Source of the DNA: a bacterium
GTDB lineage: Bacteria; Chloroflexota; Dormibacteria; UBA8260; Bog-877
Assembly: GCA_021791455.1 (NCBI GenBank)
Contig: JAJYWM010000060.1
Coordinates: 1 to 37,245, forward strand
DNA length: 37,245 bases
Direction: 5' to 3'
This document shows positions 24,665 through 33,042 of the stretch, piece by piece (within the stretch, counting starts at the first letter, position 1; every line of letters begins with the position of its first letter). The notes beneath the pieces were generated by a model. That model saw nothing but the letters and a program-made list of their open reading frames with translations. It ran no database searches and had not been told where the DNA came from. Position numbers and translations under genes: made by a program.

Positions 24665-25444
24665 ATGTGTGCTAGTCGCTCCCCAACCATCGCGGAGCAG
24701 GACGCCCGACCGTATTGGCTCGGGGACGGCTCCAAGGGCGTCCTGCTGCTGCACGGATTCGCGGGGACCCCACCGGAGCTGAGGCTCCTGGCGGAGTGGC
24801 TGGCGGCGCGAGGCTTCGTGGCCTACGCCCCCCTCCTGGCCGGGCACGGCACGACTCCGGAGGAGATGGCGAAGACCGGGCGTTGGGACTGGATCAGATC
24901 GGCCAACGGGGCACTGGATGCCCTGCTGGAGCGCTGCCCCCACGTCGGGGTCGCCGGGCAGTCGATGGGAGCCACCCTGGCCCTGCACCTTGCAGCCACC
25001 AGGCCGGAGATCGAGGCCGTGGTCTCACAGGCAGGTCTCCTCTACCTCACCGACTGGCGGTTGCGACTGCTACCGGCACTCCAAGGTCTGGTGCGGTGGG
25101 AGGTGCCCTCAGACGAGGTGGACCTGTACCGGCTCGAGGGGCTCCACGATCTCCACAGCTACGACCGACGACCGACCCGAGCGATTCTCGAGCTGGTGCG
25201 TTTGGGACGGTTGGTCAGGTCGGAGATGCCGGCTGTGGTGAGACCGCTGCTGGTTCTCCATGGGGGCCGTGACGGTGTCGTCGACCCGGCCAATGCCGAC
25301 CAGATCCTGGCTCTCGCCAGTTCCCCCATCCGAGCCTACAGAAGGTTTGAGCGCACCGGGCACGGGATGAGTGTGGACATCGACCGGCACGAGGTTGCCG
25401 ACCTGGCCGGGAGGTGGCTGGAGAGATTCGTAGGAGCTCCCTGA
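24665..25444 (+). CDS. Alpha/beta hydrolase, carboxylesterase/monoacylglycerol lipase-like
   Basis: 259-residue serine hydrolase resembling Est30-type carboxylesterases. Oxyanion-hole motif LLLHGFAGTPPELR (27-40), LLAGHGTTPEEM (57-68), nucleophile Ser100 in GQSMG, acid Asp203 in HGGRDGVVD and His233 in TGHG complete the triad. It has no signal peptide, so it is probably cytosolic, acting on short or medium acyl esters; the true substrate is unknown. The ATG at 24665 lies 64 bases from the divergent trpD start and has no clear Shine-Dalgarno sequence, so a leaderless transcript is possible. It converges on the small zinc-ribbon gene, whose end is 9 bases away. Confidence 0.87.
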   Translation: MCASRSPTIAEQDARPYWLGDGSKGVLLLHGFAGTPPELRLLAEWLAARGFVAYAPLLAGHGTTPEEMAKTGRWDWIRSANGALDALLERCPHVGVAGQSMGATLALHLAATRPEIEAVVSQAGLLYLTDWRLRLLPALQGLVRWEVPSDEVDLYRLEGLHDLHSYDRRPTRAILELVRLGRLVRSEMPAVVRPLLVLHGGRDGVVDPANADQILALASSPIRAYRRFERTGHGMSVDIDRHEVADLAGRWLERFVGAP

Positions 25445-25453
25445 GCGAGGATC

Positions 25454-25741
25454 TCAATCCGACCTGGTGAGCTCGCGAATCCTGGCCGCTAGGTCGGGGT
25501 CGAGCACCGGGTTCTCGGGGTGGCCCCCATCGGGAAGCGGCTTCCTCGACCTCTTCTGGGCTCGATCCTCCCGGGCTGGGGGCGCAGCCCGGTAGGCCTG
25601 CCCACATCCCGGGCACAGGTGGATCGCCACACTCTGGCCTCGGCCCAGGTACTCAAGATGGCTCCGGCGAGCCGTCTGCCCGCAGCGGCAGCGGCCAAGC
25701 CGTGGCAACTGGGGCAGGGCGGCGAGCTCGGCCGGTCCCAT
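25454..25741 (-). CDS. Small zinc-ribbon hypothetical protein
   Basis: 95-residue protein with no name I recognise. Two cysteine pairs, CRC near residues 18-20 and CPGC near 43-46, sit about 22 residues apart (CRCGQTARRSHLEYLGRGQ... then HLCPGCGQAYR), a likely zinc ribbon. The remainder is basic and ends in an acidic-basic helix-like tail (PDLAARIRELTRSD). Codon use is strongly GC-biased at third positions like its neighbours, supporting a real gene. ATG at 25741 lacks a clear ribosome binding site. It is convergent with the hydrolase gene and divergent from the pseudokinase gene. A nucleic-acid role is only a guess. Confidence 0.55.
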   Translation of the reverse strand: MGPAELAALPQLPRLGRCRCGQTARRSHLEYLGRGQSVAIHLCPGCGQAYRAAPPAREDRAQKRSRKPLPDGGHPENPVLDPDLAARIRELTRSD

Positions 25742-25969
25742 CTCAGGATGCGGTCGCGACTTCGGTCAGAGGCTGGATCATCGCGCAACCAGGGTAAGGC
25801 GCCGACGTCGGCCTTGGGCAGCCCCGCTGCCACCCCTCCTAAGATGGTCAGCAGCGGGGGACCCGTTGGGGGGCCGCGTCCGCGTCCCGGCCCACCGGCC
25901 GGGCGGAGGCCGCGGCCAAGGGCAGTGCGGGTGGCAATGGCTGCGGTTCAACCCCGTGGGAGATCTTCT
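25742..25969. other. Divergent intergenic region with GCCGACGTCGGC palindrome
   Basis: About 230 bases between the small zinc-ribbon gene and the pseudokinase gene, with no supported gene. A perfect 12-bp palindrome GCCGACGTCGGC lies at 25801-25812. Several overlapping G/C-rich inverted repeats follow near 25870-25920. They may carry promoters or an operator; no clear -10/-35 pair was found. Confidence 0.3.
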
Positions 25970-27091
25970 ATGCAGGTTGACCAGTTGACCGGGAACATCA
26001 TCGGCCGGTACCGCTTAGGCGGCCGGGCCGAGGTGCTGCCCTACGCCACCATCCATCGCGCTCAGGTCATGGCCGACGGCCGTCCCGTTCTGTTGTGGTC
26101 GTTCGCCGCTCCGTACTGCGAGGCCACAGGCTTCCTCGAAGCCCTCCAGGGAATTGCCGGTGACCGTCGCGCCGCGGGCGTGCCAGGGCTCGCGTCGGTG
26201 CTGGAGATCGGCACCTCGGAGGTGCCCCTTCCTCTCGTGTACATGGTCACCCAGGATGCCGGGCGCGGCTTTCTGGTCTCACTGCTGCAGAGTGGCCGCG
26301 CGCCGGGGGTGATCACGACCGCGGCCTGCGTGGGTCGGGCCCTGGACCAGCTGCATGAGCGCGGGCTTGTGCACGGTGACGTCCAGCCAGCCATGGTTGC
26401 GGTTGAGTCCAGCGGCAACCCCATGTTGGTCGGGTACGCGGTGCGTCGGGTGGTGGCCCGCCTCGACCCCGGCGCCGAATGGCTGCGGTTGTCGCGAGGC
26501 TTCAGACCTCCCAACGCAAACCCGTCGGAGCCGGGTACCAGGGCGGACGACCTCTACGGTCTTGCCGCATTGACCTACTACCTGCTCCTCGGCAGACCAC
26601 CGGCTGGGGGGACGGCGACCGTCCCTCCGCGCCAGGCGCGCCCCGAGGTACCCGAGCACGTGGACCAGGCCGTCATGCGCGCCCTCTCCACGGATCCGGA
26701 TGCCCGGTTCTCGTCTGCCCAGGAGTTCCTGGCCGCGCTGAGGGCGCGGGGAGCAACCCCAAGGGCACCCTCGGCCGGGGCCGCGCCCCCTGGGCCGGAG
26801 GCGAATTTTCCGCAGAGCGCCCACCAGGATGCGGGCGTCAGTCGGCCCGATCGGCCGACGGGCCCCAGCGGCGCTGGGGAATTCGCCGGGACGGTCCAAT
26901 TGACGCCCCAACCGGAGCCGTTCAGAGAGCCGGAGGCCTCTTCGCGAAGCCTGGTCTCGCTGGTGCCGCTGGAGCCCTACGAAATGGCGCCGGAGTTGCG
27001 CCGTCGAAGTGGGATCGTGCTGCTCGCCGCCCTGGTCGTCCTGGCCCTGGTGCTGCTGGTTCTCTCCGTCACCGGCAGGCTCTACCTCTGA
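25970..27091 (+). CDS. Tail-anchored Ser/Thr pseudokinase
   Basis: 373-residue protein with a eukaryotic-like kinase fold (about 14-260), a Pro/Ala-rich linker (about 260-345) and one C-terminal membrane segment (about 347-367), leaving six residues outside. Kinase landmarks are recognisable but degenerate. No GxGxxG loop is present (YRLGGRAEVLPYATIHRA), the VAIK lysine position reads VLLW (40-43), HRDxKPxN reads HGDVQPAM (135-142) and DFG reads VGY (154-156). The C-lobe is preserved (RADDLYGLAALTYYLLLGRPP and VDQAVMRALSTDPDARF). ATP phosphotransfer is therefore unlikely, and a scaffold or sensor role is more plausible. ATG at 25970 has GGGAG seven bases upstream; the longer open frame before it is low-complexity. 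A Nudix gene follows 23 bases later. Confidence 0.8.
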   Translation: MQVDQLTGNIIGRYRLGGRAEVLPYATIHRAQVMADGRPVLLWSFAAPYCEATGFLEALQGIAGDRRAAGVPGLASVLEIGTSEVPLPLVYMVTQDAGRGFLVSLLQSGRAPGVITTAACVGRALDQLHERGLVHGDVQPAMVAVESSGNPMLVGYAVRRVVARLDPGAEWLRLSRGFRPPNANPSEPGTRADDLYGLAALTYYLLLGRPPAGGTATVPPRQARPEVPEHVDQAVMRALSTDPDARFSSAQEFLAALRARGATPRAPSAGAAPPGPEANFPQSAHQDAGVSRPDRPTGPSGAGEFAGTVQLTPQPEPFREPEASSRSLVSLVPLEPYEMAPELRRRSGIVLLAALVVLALVLLVLSVTGRLYL

Positions 27092-27114
27092 GCACTCCAA
27101 GCCGCGACCGGCAG

Positions 27115-27702
27115 GTGGCGCTGAACGGGCTCTCGAACAGCCTGCGCCCCCTGGACGAAGAGCTCCCCGAGAGTCCTCAGCTCAGGAGGGCCGGGGTACT
27201 GGCGCTCATCGACCCCCACTCGGACTCGCTCCCGCTGCTCCTCCTGCGGCGCAACCCCCAGCTGCGGGACCACCCCGGTCAGATCGGCCTGCCGGGGGGC
27301 GCCCACGAGACGGCCGACGGTCCGCTCTGGCAGACCGCCCTACGCGAGGCCCGGGAGGAGTTGGGTGTGCCTCCGGCGAAGGTCCATCTGCTGGGATACG
27401 CGCCCGAGGTGCGGGTCCGGCACACCGGGTTCCTCATCGCTCCTGTGGTCGGAACCGCGCTCTCGCGATTTGAAGTCACGATCGCGGCGGAGGAGGTGGA
27501 CGGCTACTTCTGGATGCCGTTGCGCGGACCCGCCGGGATCGTCACCATCGAGACCCGGCCAGTCACCACCCATCTGGGTGAACTCCGGGTTCCCGGCTAC
27601 CTTTACCAGGGACACTTCGTGTGGGGAGCGACCGGGATCATCGTGGACGATTTGCGCCGCCGCCTGGGTGAGCAGGTGGCGGGGGCACCCCCCACCACCT
27701 GA
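27115..27702 (+). CDS. NudL-like Nudix hydrolase (probable CoA pyrophosphatase)
   Basis: 195-residue Nudix protein. The UPF0035-type signature LLRRNPQLRDHPGQIGLPGG (about 43-62), followed by TALREAREELGV (74-85), is that of the NudL/PCD1/NUDT7 subgroup, which cleaves coenzyme A and its derivatives to phosphopantetheine and 3',5'-ADP. Substrate assignment is by subgroup only. The start is GTG at 27115, 23 bases after the pseudokinase stop, without a strong ribosome binding site; the frame is open far upstream inside the pseudokinase gene. Likely co-transcribed with the pseudokinase. Converges on lon. Confidence 0.82.
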   Translation: MALNGLSNSLRPLDEELPESPQLRRAGVLALIDPHSDSLPLLLLRRNPQLRDHPGQIGLPGGAHETADGPLWQTALREAREELGVPPAKVHLLGYAPEVRVRHTGFLIAPVVGTALSRFEVTIAAEEVDGYFWMPLRGPAGIVTIETRPVTTHLGELRVPGYLYQGHFVWGATGIIVDDLRRRLGEQVAGAPPTT

Positions 27703-27747
27703 TCTTCGGCCTCCGACGCCTCCTCCGGTCGCCGCCCCACGATCAGG
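27698..27747. terminator. Inverted repeat spanning both stop codons of convergent genes
   Basis: CCTGATC (27698-27704) contains the Nudix gene stop and GATCAGG (27741-27747) contains the lon stop on the other strand. The two arms are exact complements 36 bases apart. The long loop and lack of T-run make this a weak terminator candidate. Confidence 0.2.
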
Positions 27748-30259
27748 CCGGCGGGGGTATGGGCTGAGTGGTCACGACCGGGACGGACTCCAGGAGGTGG
27801 CTGCCGAAGCCGACCGCGCGACGGTCCGGACGACGTGCAACCGAATCGGTCAGCGCGCGCTCCAGCACCTCGCTCAGGGAACGGACGAAGACAACTTCCA
27901 TTCCGTCCAGCAATGAAGCGTCTATCTCGTGGAGGTCACGACGGTTGCGTTCGGGTAGGAGGAAGATGCGAATGCCGGCTCGATGGGCGGCCAGAAGCTT
28001 GTCCTTGACCCCGCCGATGGGAAGGATCCTGCCCCGCAGGGTCACCTCCCCGGTCATCGCCAGGTCATGTCGCACCGGCCGGTTGCTGGCGACGGAGACC
28101 AGGGCGGTCGTCAGGGTCACCCCGGCCGAGGGACCGTCCTTGGGTATCGCCCCGGCAGGAACGTGAATGTGGACCGCATGATCATCGAAGAAGCTGCCCG
28201 GCACTCCGTGCTCACTGCCGTGCACCCGCACCCACGACAGGGCCGCCCGGGCCGACTCCTGCATCACATCCCCGATCTGCCCGGTGAGCTGCAGCTCCGG
28301 ACGCCCCTCGATGGCCAGGGCTTCCACCGTGACCAGGTCGCCGCCGACCTCGGACACGACAACGCCGGTGACCACTCCCACCCTGTCCTCTGCCTCGGTC
28401 TCGACGCCGTCGAAACGCGCCGGACCCAGGTACTCGATGAGGTCGTCCGGGCCGATGTCGACCCTTGCCAGCTCCGGGTTCTCGACCAGTTTGCGGGGTA
28501 CCTTGCGCAGCACCTGGGCGATCTGCCGATCCAGGCCGCGCACCCCGGCCTCCCTTGTGTAACTGCGAATCAGAGCCCGCAGGGCGTCATCGGAGAGGGT
28601 TGCCTCCTCGGCGGTCAGGGCATGCTGCTCCATCTGCCGGGCCAGGAGATGTCCCTTGGCGATCCCAAGCTTCTCCTCCTCGGTGTATCCCGTCATGCGA
28701 ATGATCTCCATCCGGTCCCGCAGGGGTGGCGAGATGGTGTCGATGACGTTGGCCGTGGTGATGAACAAGACCTGGGAGAGGTCGTAGGGGACCTCCAGGT
28801 AGTGATCGGAGAATTCCCGATTCTGCTCTGGGTCGAGCACCTCCAGCAGGGCCGCCGAGGGGTCGCCTCGAAAATCCAGGCCCACCTTGTCGATCTCGTC
28901 GAGCATCATGACCGCATTGCGCGATCCGGCCTGCTTCATGGCCTGAATGACGCGACCTGGCAAAGCCCCTATGTAGGTGCGCCGGTGGCCCCTGATCTCC
29001 GCCTCGTCGCGGATGCCTCCCAGCGAGACCCGCACCAGCTTGCGGTCAAGCGCGCGGGCGATGCTGCGGCCCAACGACGTTTTGCCAACCCCGGGAGGCC
29101 CCACGAAGCAGAGGATGGGAGTCTGCAGGGGCGCTGGCTCGGCGGCTGCCGGTCCCGCCGCCTGTTGCTGGGCCCGTCGTTCCAGGACCCGCTTGCGCAC
29201 GGCCATCCACTCTAGGATGCGCTCCTTAACCTTGGGCAGCCCGTAGTGGTCCTCATCGAGGATCCGGGCCGCCTCCGCGATATCGACTCGTTCCGGCCCG
29301 GCGTCCGCCCAGGGCAGATCCACCAGCCAGTCGACATAGTTGCGGATCATCCCCACCTCCGGGGAGGCGCTGGGGGTGGCCTCCATGCGGTCGAGCTCCT
29401 TCAGGGCCCGCTTGAGAACCGCTTCCGGCATGCCAGCCGCCTCGATGCGCTCCCTCAGGTCCTGCTCAGAACCGGACTCTCCACCGAGGTCCGCCAGCTC
29501 CTTGCGGATCACCTTCAGCTGCTCCCGCAGGATCGCCTCGCGCTGGCCCTGGTTGATCGTCTGGGCCACATCCTGCTGGATCTTGCTGCGCAGCTGGGCA
29601 ACCTCCAACAACCGGGCCAGCAGGGGCACCAAGCCCCGCAGGCGGCGCTCTACGTCATCCTCCTGAAGCAGCGCGATCCTGTCCTTGGGATCGAGGTCGG
29701 GGGCGGTCCCGGCGAGGTCGGCGACCTTGCCCGGCTCCTTGGCCCGGGCCACGGCAACCGCCAACTCCGGGGCGACCGAGGCCCCCGCGGCGACGTACTC
29801 TCCGAAGAGCTGCCGTACCGAGCCGACCAGGGCCTCGATCGCCGTCCCCTCGGGTTCGATCTCGGGAAGGGACACGACCTTGGCGGTCCACTGCTCACCC
29901 TGTTCCAGCTCCAGGATGCGGACCCGGTGCTGTCCCTCCACCAGAACCTGAGCCCCTCCCGTGCCACGCCGGAAGGCGCCGATCTGGGCGATGGTGGCGA
30001 CCGGATAGACATCAGCCAGCTCGACATCGTCGCGGTCGCTCTCGCGCTGGACGGCCAGGACGACCCGGCCCTCGGCGGCTACTGCGGCCTCCAGACTGCT
30101 GACCGACCGCTCGCGCCCGGCACCCAGTGGGGCCAGCTGGTGGGGCAGGACCACGTTGTCCCGCAGAGGCACCAGGGGCAGGGTCTCCACCTTGGGCCGG
30201 AACGGTCGGCCGCCGCTCGAGGGGGTGTCGGAAGATGAGATCGCTTTGTCTTCGCTCAA
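27743..30259 (-). CDS. lon: ATP-dependent Lon protease
   Basis: Cytosolic AAA+ serine protease that degrades misfolded and regulatory proteins. The 838-residue product has an N-terminal substrate domain (LPLVPLRDNVVLPHQ onward), a coiled-coil middle, Walker A GPPGVGKT (387-394), Walker B MMLDEIDKV and the C-terminal protease domain with the Ser/Lys dyad Ser711 (KDGPSAGV) and Lys754 (GGVKDK). The 43-residue spacing matches E. coli Lon. An Ala/Pro-rich insertion (about 365-382) precedes Walker A. The start is TTG at 30259 with GGAG eight bases upstream; GTG at 30190 is a shorter option. No CIRCE-type inverted repeat was seen upstream. Confidence 0.96.
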   Translation of the reverse strand: MSEDKAISSSDTPSSGGRPFRPKVETLPLVPLRDNVVLPHQLAPLGAGRERSVSSLEAAVAAEGRVVLAVQRESDRDDVELADVYPVATIAQIGAFRRGTGGAQVLVEGQHRVRILELEQGEQWTAKVVSLPEIEPEGTAIEALVGSVRQLFGEYVAAGASVAPELAVAVARAKEPGKVADLAGTAPDLDPKDRIALLQEDDVERRLRGLVPLLARLLEVAQLRSKIQQDVAQTINQGQREAILREQLKVIRKELADLGGESGSEQDLRERIEAAGMPEAVLKRALKELDRMEATPSASPEVGMIRNYVDWLVDLPWADAGPERVDIAEAARILDEDHYGLPKVKERILEWMAVRKRVLERRAQQQAAGPAAAEPAPLQTPILCFVGPPGVGKTSLGRSIARALDRKLVRVSLGGIRDEAEIRGHRRTYIGALPGRVIQAMKQAGSRNAVMMLDEIDKVGLDFRGDPSAALLEVLDPEQNREFSDHYLEVPYDLSQVLFITTANVIDTISPPLRDRMEIIRMTGYTEEEKLGIAKGHLLARQMEQHALTAEEATLSDDALRALIRSYTREAGVRGLDRQIAQVLRKVPRKLVENPELARVDIGPDDLIEYLGPARFDGVETEAEDRVGVVTGVVVSEVGGDLVTVEALAIEGRPELQLTGQIGDVMQESARAALSWVRVHGSEHGVPGSFFDDHAVHIHVPAGAIPKDGPSAGVTLTTALVSVASNRPVRHDLAMTGEVTLRGRILPIGGVKDKLLAAHRAGIRIFLLPERNRRDLHEIDASLLDGMEVVFVRSLSEVLERALTDSVARRPDRRAVGFGSHLLESVPVVTTQPIPPPA

Positions 30260-30362
30260 GAGTTGAACTCCGTGGGTCTTGGATGGCGGGCCGGAGGAGC
30301 GCCTCGGTCCCGAGTGGAGTCTGCCCCCAAGCAGTGGGCGACCAAACTCCTCGAAGGCGCGG

Positions 30363-30800
30363 TCAGACCTGCTTGCGCTCGGCTGCCTGCTTGAGGGCCT
30401 CCACCTCCGCGCGCACGCTGGCCGTGGCCCAATGCTTGAGTCCTTTGTCCAACAGCGGTGAGAGCGGCCCGTATCCGAAGTCGTACTCCTCGCGATGGGT
30501 GAGCAGAACCCCCTGCGGTGTGGGCTCCATCAGGAAGACGGCGTGGAAGTCGCGCAGGCGACCCCAGAGCATCTGCAGGTCGACCTTGTTCTGGCCCACC
30601 GTGTAGCGGGCCCTGATGTGGGACCGGAAGGGGCCGAGGTGACCGTTGATCCTTGCGACGAGCTGGTCCTGGTCCCGCGACTCCACGAACATCTCCTGGA
30701 TCTTGGTGTCTCCGTTGATGTAGGCATCGGGGTCCAGCACCGCCTCGCGGACCCGGTCCAGAGGCGCCGCCACCAGGACACTCGCCTCGGCGATCATCAT
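30363..30800 (-). CDS. SRPBCC/START-like ligand-binding protein
   Basis: 145-residue protein of the polyketide cyclase/SRPBCC superfamily type. It begins IAEASVLVAAPLDRVREAVLDPDAY, the typical first strand plus helix with a V-x-A-P-x-x-x-V pattern, and ends in a long amphipathic helix (GLKHWATASVRAEVEALKQAAERKQ). Such proteins form a hydrophobic cavity and bind or modify lipids, polyketides or other small molecules; the ligand is unknown. Two adjacent ATGs (30800, 30797) are possible starts. The dehydrogenase-like gene upstream stops three bases before, so the two are probably one unit. Confidence 0.7.
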   Translation of the reverse strand: MMIAEASVLVAAPLDRVREAVLDPDAYINGDTKIQEMFVESRDQDQLVARINGHLGPFRSHIRARYTVGQNKVDLQMLWGRLRDFHAVFLMEPTPQGVLLTHREEYDFGYGPLSPLLDKGLKHWATASVRAEVEALKQAAERKQV

Positions 30801-30803
30801 GGT

Positions 30804-32036
30804 CTAGTCCTCCCTGAGCGATAGGCTCACCTTGATCGCGCCGCTGCGATCGGGCCTAGCCGCCGCCATGAAAGCCTCGCGCCATCCCCGAATCGGTGCC
30901 AGATGGGTGAGCCAGGAGGAGACCAGGTCGGCCCGTTCGATGAGCAGCCGCAGCGCAGAATCTAGCAGGTGCGGGCCTCCCGGATGGGCGATTCCGTAAC
31001 CGTTCGAGCCCAAGATCCTGGCCTCCTTGTAGTAGGTGAGCGTGGTCTCAGCCCGGGCCGGGCGGCCCACCCCGACGGTTACCAGGGTGCCGCCTGGAGC
31101 GAGGACCCGAAGGGCCAGTTGCGTGGTCGCGGGGGTGCCGATGGAGTCCAGCACCAACGGGGTGCCGGCCCCCAGCGTCCACGGCCCGCCCCGCCAGGGC
31201 CGCGCCAGCGCGGCGCCGCAAACCGCCGCCATCTCCAGGACCACGGCCTCCGCACCTGCCGGAAGGGGCTGGGCGCCAAGGTATGCCACCAGGGAGCGCT
31301 GCAGATCCCAGGCGCAGGTCACGAAGACCGAGCGCTGGGGCCACCGGGTCGTGGCCGCCAGGGCCAGGCTGAGTCCAATCGTCCCGGCGCCGATGACAAG
31401 GACCGGCCCATCGCCGCCCTCGGGGGCCTGGGCCACCGCGTGCAAGGCGACCGCCAGGGGGTCGGCGAGTACGGCGACACCATGGTCGAGGCCATCGGGC
31501 AGGGGGTGGATCTGGGAGCTGTGGGCAAAGATGAACTGTGCAAAGCCTCCGGGAAGTCCTCTCACCGTCCCTAGGTGCATGCCATGGCCCGTTCCCCACG
31601 GGCCCCCGTTCAGGACCCGCGAGCAGTGGGGGGGAAACCCGGCCCTGCAGGCGGGGCAGGGGTTGCCGTAACCCCTGGCGGCACATCCCAGCCAGGGGTC
31701 CACCGCAACCGCCTGACCCAACTCCCAGCCGAGGTCCGGTCTGGGCTCCGCGACGGCAGCCACGATCTCGTGGCCGGGCACATGGGGAAATGAGATCAGG
31801 GCGCTGAGGGGGTTGTCGCTGCTCGCCTGCAGGGTCGCCTGCTTCACATCGGAGCCGCAGACCCCTGTTCGCAGCACCTCCAGCCGAGTCCAGTCGGGCC
31901 CGGGCCTCTGGGTCTCCTCAAGTTCCCTGAGGGACAGCGGCCCCGGGGCGGCCAGGGGAAGCCAAGGCTTGACCCTGGAGAGGACACCGGCCGCCGGCAA
32001 CCGGACCGGGCTCGGGTCGAAGACCAGGGCCAGCAT
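30804..32036 (-). CDS. Zinc-dependent medium-chain alcohol dehydrogenase-like protein
   Basis: 410-residue MDR-family oxidoreductase. The catalytic-zinc Cys is in GVCGSDVK and the GHE motif in PGHEIVAAV. Cysteines for the structural zinc are in the CAARGYGNPCPACRAGFPPHC region, with wider spacing than usual. The nucleotide-binding loop GAGTIGLSLA (GxGxxG) is followed by the dinucleotide domain. Substrate unknown. The N-terminus is about 30 residues longer than most members. ATG at 32036 is chosen over GTG at 32045 because AGGAGG lies eight bases upstream of the ATG but would overlap the GTG. Divergent from ispH and followed at once by the SRPBCC gene. Confidence 0.85.
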   Translation of the reverse strand: MLALVFDPSPVRLPAAGVLSRVKPWLPLAAPGPLSLRELEETQRPGPDWTRLEVLRTGVCGSDVKQATLQASSDNPLSALISFPHVPGHEIVAAVAEPRPDLGWELGQAVAVDPWLGCAARGYGNPCPACRAGFPPHCSRVLNGGPWGTGHGMHLGTVRGLPGGFAQFIFAHSSQIHPLPDGLDHGVAVLADPLAVALHAVAQAPEGGDGPVLVIGAGTIGLSLALAATTRWPQRSVFVTCAWDLQRSLVAYLGAQPLPAGAEAVVLEMAAVCGAALARPWRGGPWTLGAGTPLVLDSIGTPATTQLALRVLAPGGTLVTVGVGRPARAETTLTYYKEARILGSNGYGIAHPGGPHLLDSALRLLIERADLVSSWLTHLAPIRGWREAFMAAARPDRSGAIKVSLSLRED

Positions 32037-32199
32037 CCGGACCACCTCCTAGTCGCGCCGCTCGTGAGGCCGGCGCTCAGATAACGCTTTGGTGACATTA
32101 GATTCTCGGCGCATAACGGCACGTGAGATCACGGTGGCGTAGCGTTCAGAGAGATATTAGTTTAGGTTGTGTAACTGATGGTCGGCATGGTGAGGGTTG

Positions 32200-33042
32200 A
32201 TGGAGACTGTTCGGCCACGACATACAGGCTTCTGCTTTGGGGTCCGCGACGCTCTGGCGCTCACGGCTGAGGCGCTGGACCACAGCGATGAAGCGGTCGC
32301 CCTGGGGCAGGTCGTGCACAATTCCAAAGCGCTGCTGGAGCTGGAGGCCCGAGGACTGAGGCAGGTCCCCGAGCTCCCTCGGGAGAACCGGATTCCGGTT
32401 GTGATCACGGCTCACGGGGCGACTCCAGGACTGCTGCGGGAGGCGGCCGCCCGGAAGCTGGAGCTGGTCGACACCACCTGCCCCCTGGTGCGCAGGGTGC
32501 AGCGCCACGCGGAGGAGCTGCACCAGCAGCGCCTGCCTGTCGTGATAGTTGGGCACGCCACCCACCAGGAGGTTGTCGGGGTGGCGGGATGGGCGGGGGG
32601 CGATTCCGGAGCGGAGGTGGAGATCGTCTCCACCGTCTCTGAGGCCGACGCTCTCCCCTACCGGGAGCGGCGCGGCGTGGTCTGCCAGAGCACCTTCCCG
32701 CAGCCGGTGTTCCGCGAGATCGCAAACCACATCGCCGCCAGGACGGGGTCCCTGGAGGTTCGGGATACGACCTGCCCGGTCGTCAATCAGCGCCAGCGAG
32801 AGGCGCTCTCGGATATGCTCGCCAGGGTCGACGTGGTGATTGTGGTCGGGGGCCGGGGCTCCGCGAACACGGTGGCATTGGCCGAGACCTGCTCGAGCCA
32901 CCGTCCCACCCATCATGTCGAGAGCGCCGCGGAGCTGCGGCCGGAGTGGTTCGAGAAGGGCCACCGAATTGGGATCACCTCCGGGACCTCCACCCCCGGA
33001 TGGGTGGTGGACGAGGTTGAGGAGGCGTGCCGTGCTCTCTGA
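32200..33042 (+). CDS. ispH: 4-Hydroxy-3-methylbut-2-enyl diphosphate reductase
   Basis: Iron-sulfur enzyme that makes IPP and DMAPP in the last step of the MEP pathway. The three cluster-ligand cysteines are Cys12 (GFCFGV), Cys94 (DTTCPLV) and Cys192 (DTTCPVV). Substrate-binding histidines His40 (VVHN), His72 (AHG) and His119 (GHATHQE) are also present, as is GITSGTSTP near the end. 280 residues, compact for the family. ATG at 32200 is preferred over the adjacent TTG; GAGGG lies just upstream. It heads a plus-strand unit that continues into prenyl, squalene and hopanoid enzymes; the next gene starts inside its 3' end. Confidence 0.95.
   Translation: METVRPRHTGFCFGVRDALALTAEALDHSDEAVALGQVVHNSKALLELEARGLRQVPELPRENRIPVVITAHGATPGLLREAAARKLELVDTTCPLVRRVQRHAEELHQQRLPVVIVGHATHQEVVGVAGWAGGDSGAEVEIVSTVSEADALPYRERRGVVCQSTFPQPVFREIANHIAARTGSLEVRDTTCPVVNQRQREALSDMLARVDVVIVVGGRGSANTVALAETCSSHRPTHHVESAAELRPEWFEKGHRIGITSGTSTPGWVVDEVEEACRAL

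Noticed and set aside
26479..27114. Upstream extension of the Nudix hydrolase frame within the pseudokinase gene
   Set aside because: The frame is open but overlaps the kinase-fold coding region in another frame, is Arg/Gly/Pro-rich, and Nudix homology begins only after 27115.
32046..32199. Divergent promoters between the dehydrogenase gene and ispH
   Set aside because: The region is relatively AT-rich and surely holds promoters, but no -35/-10 pair with good spacing could be chosen on either strand.
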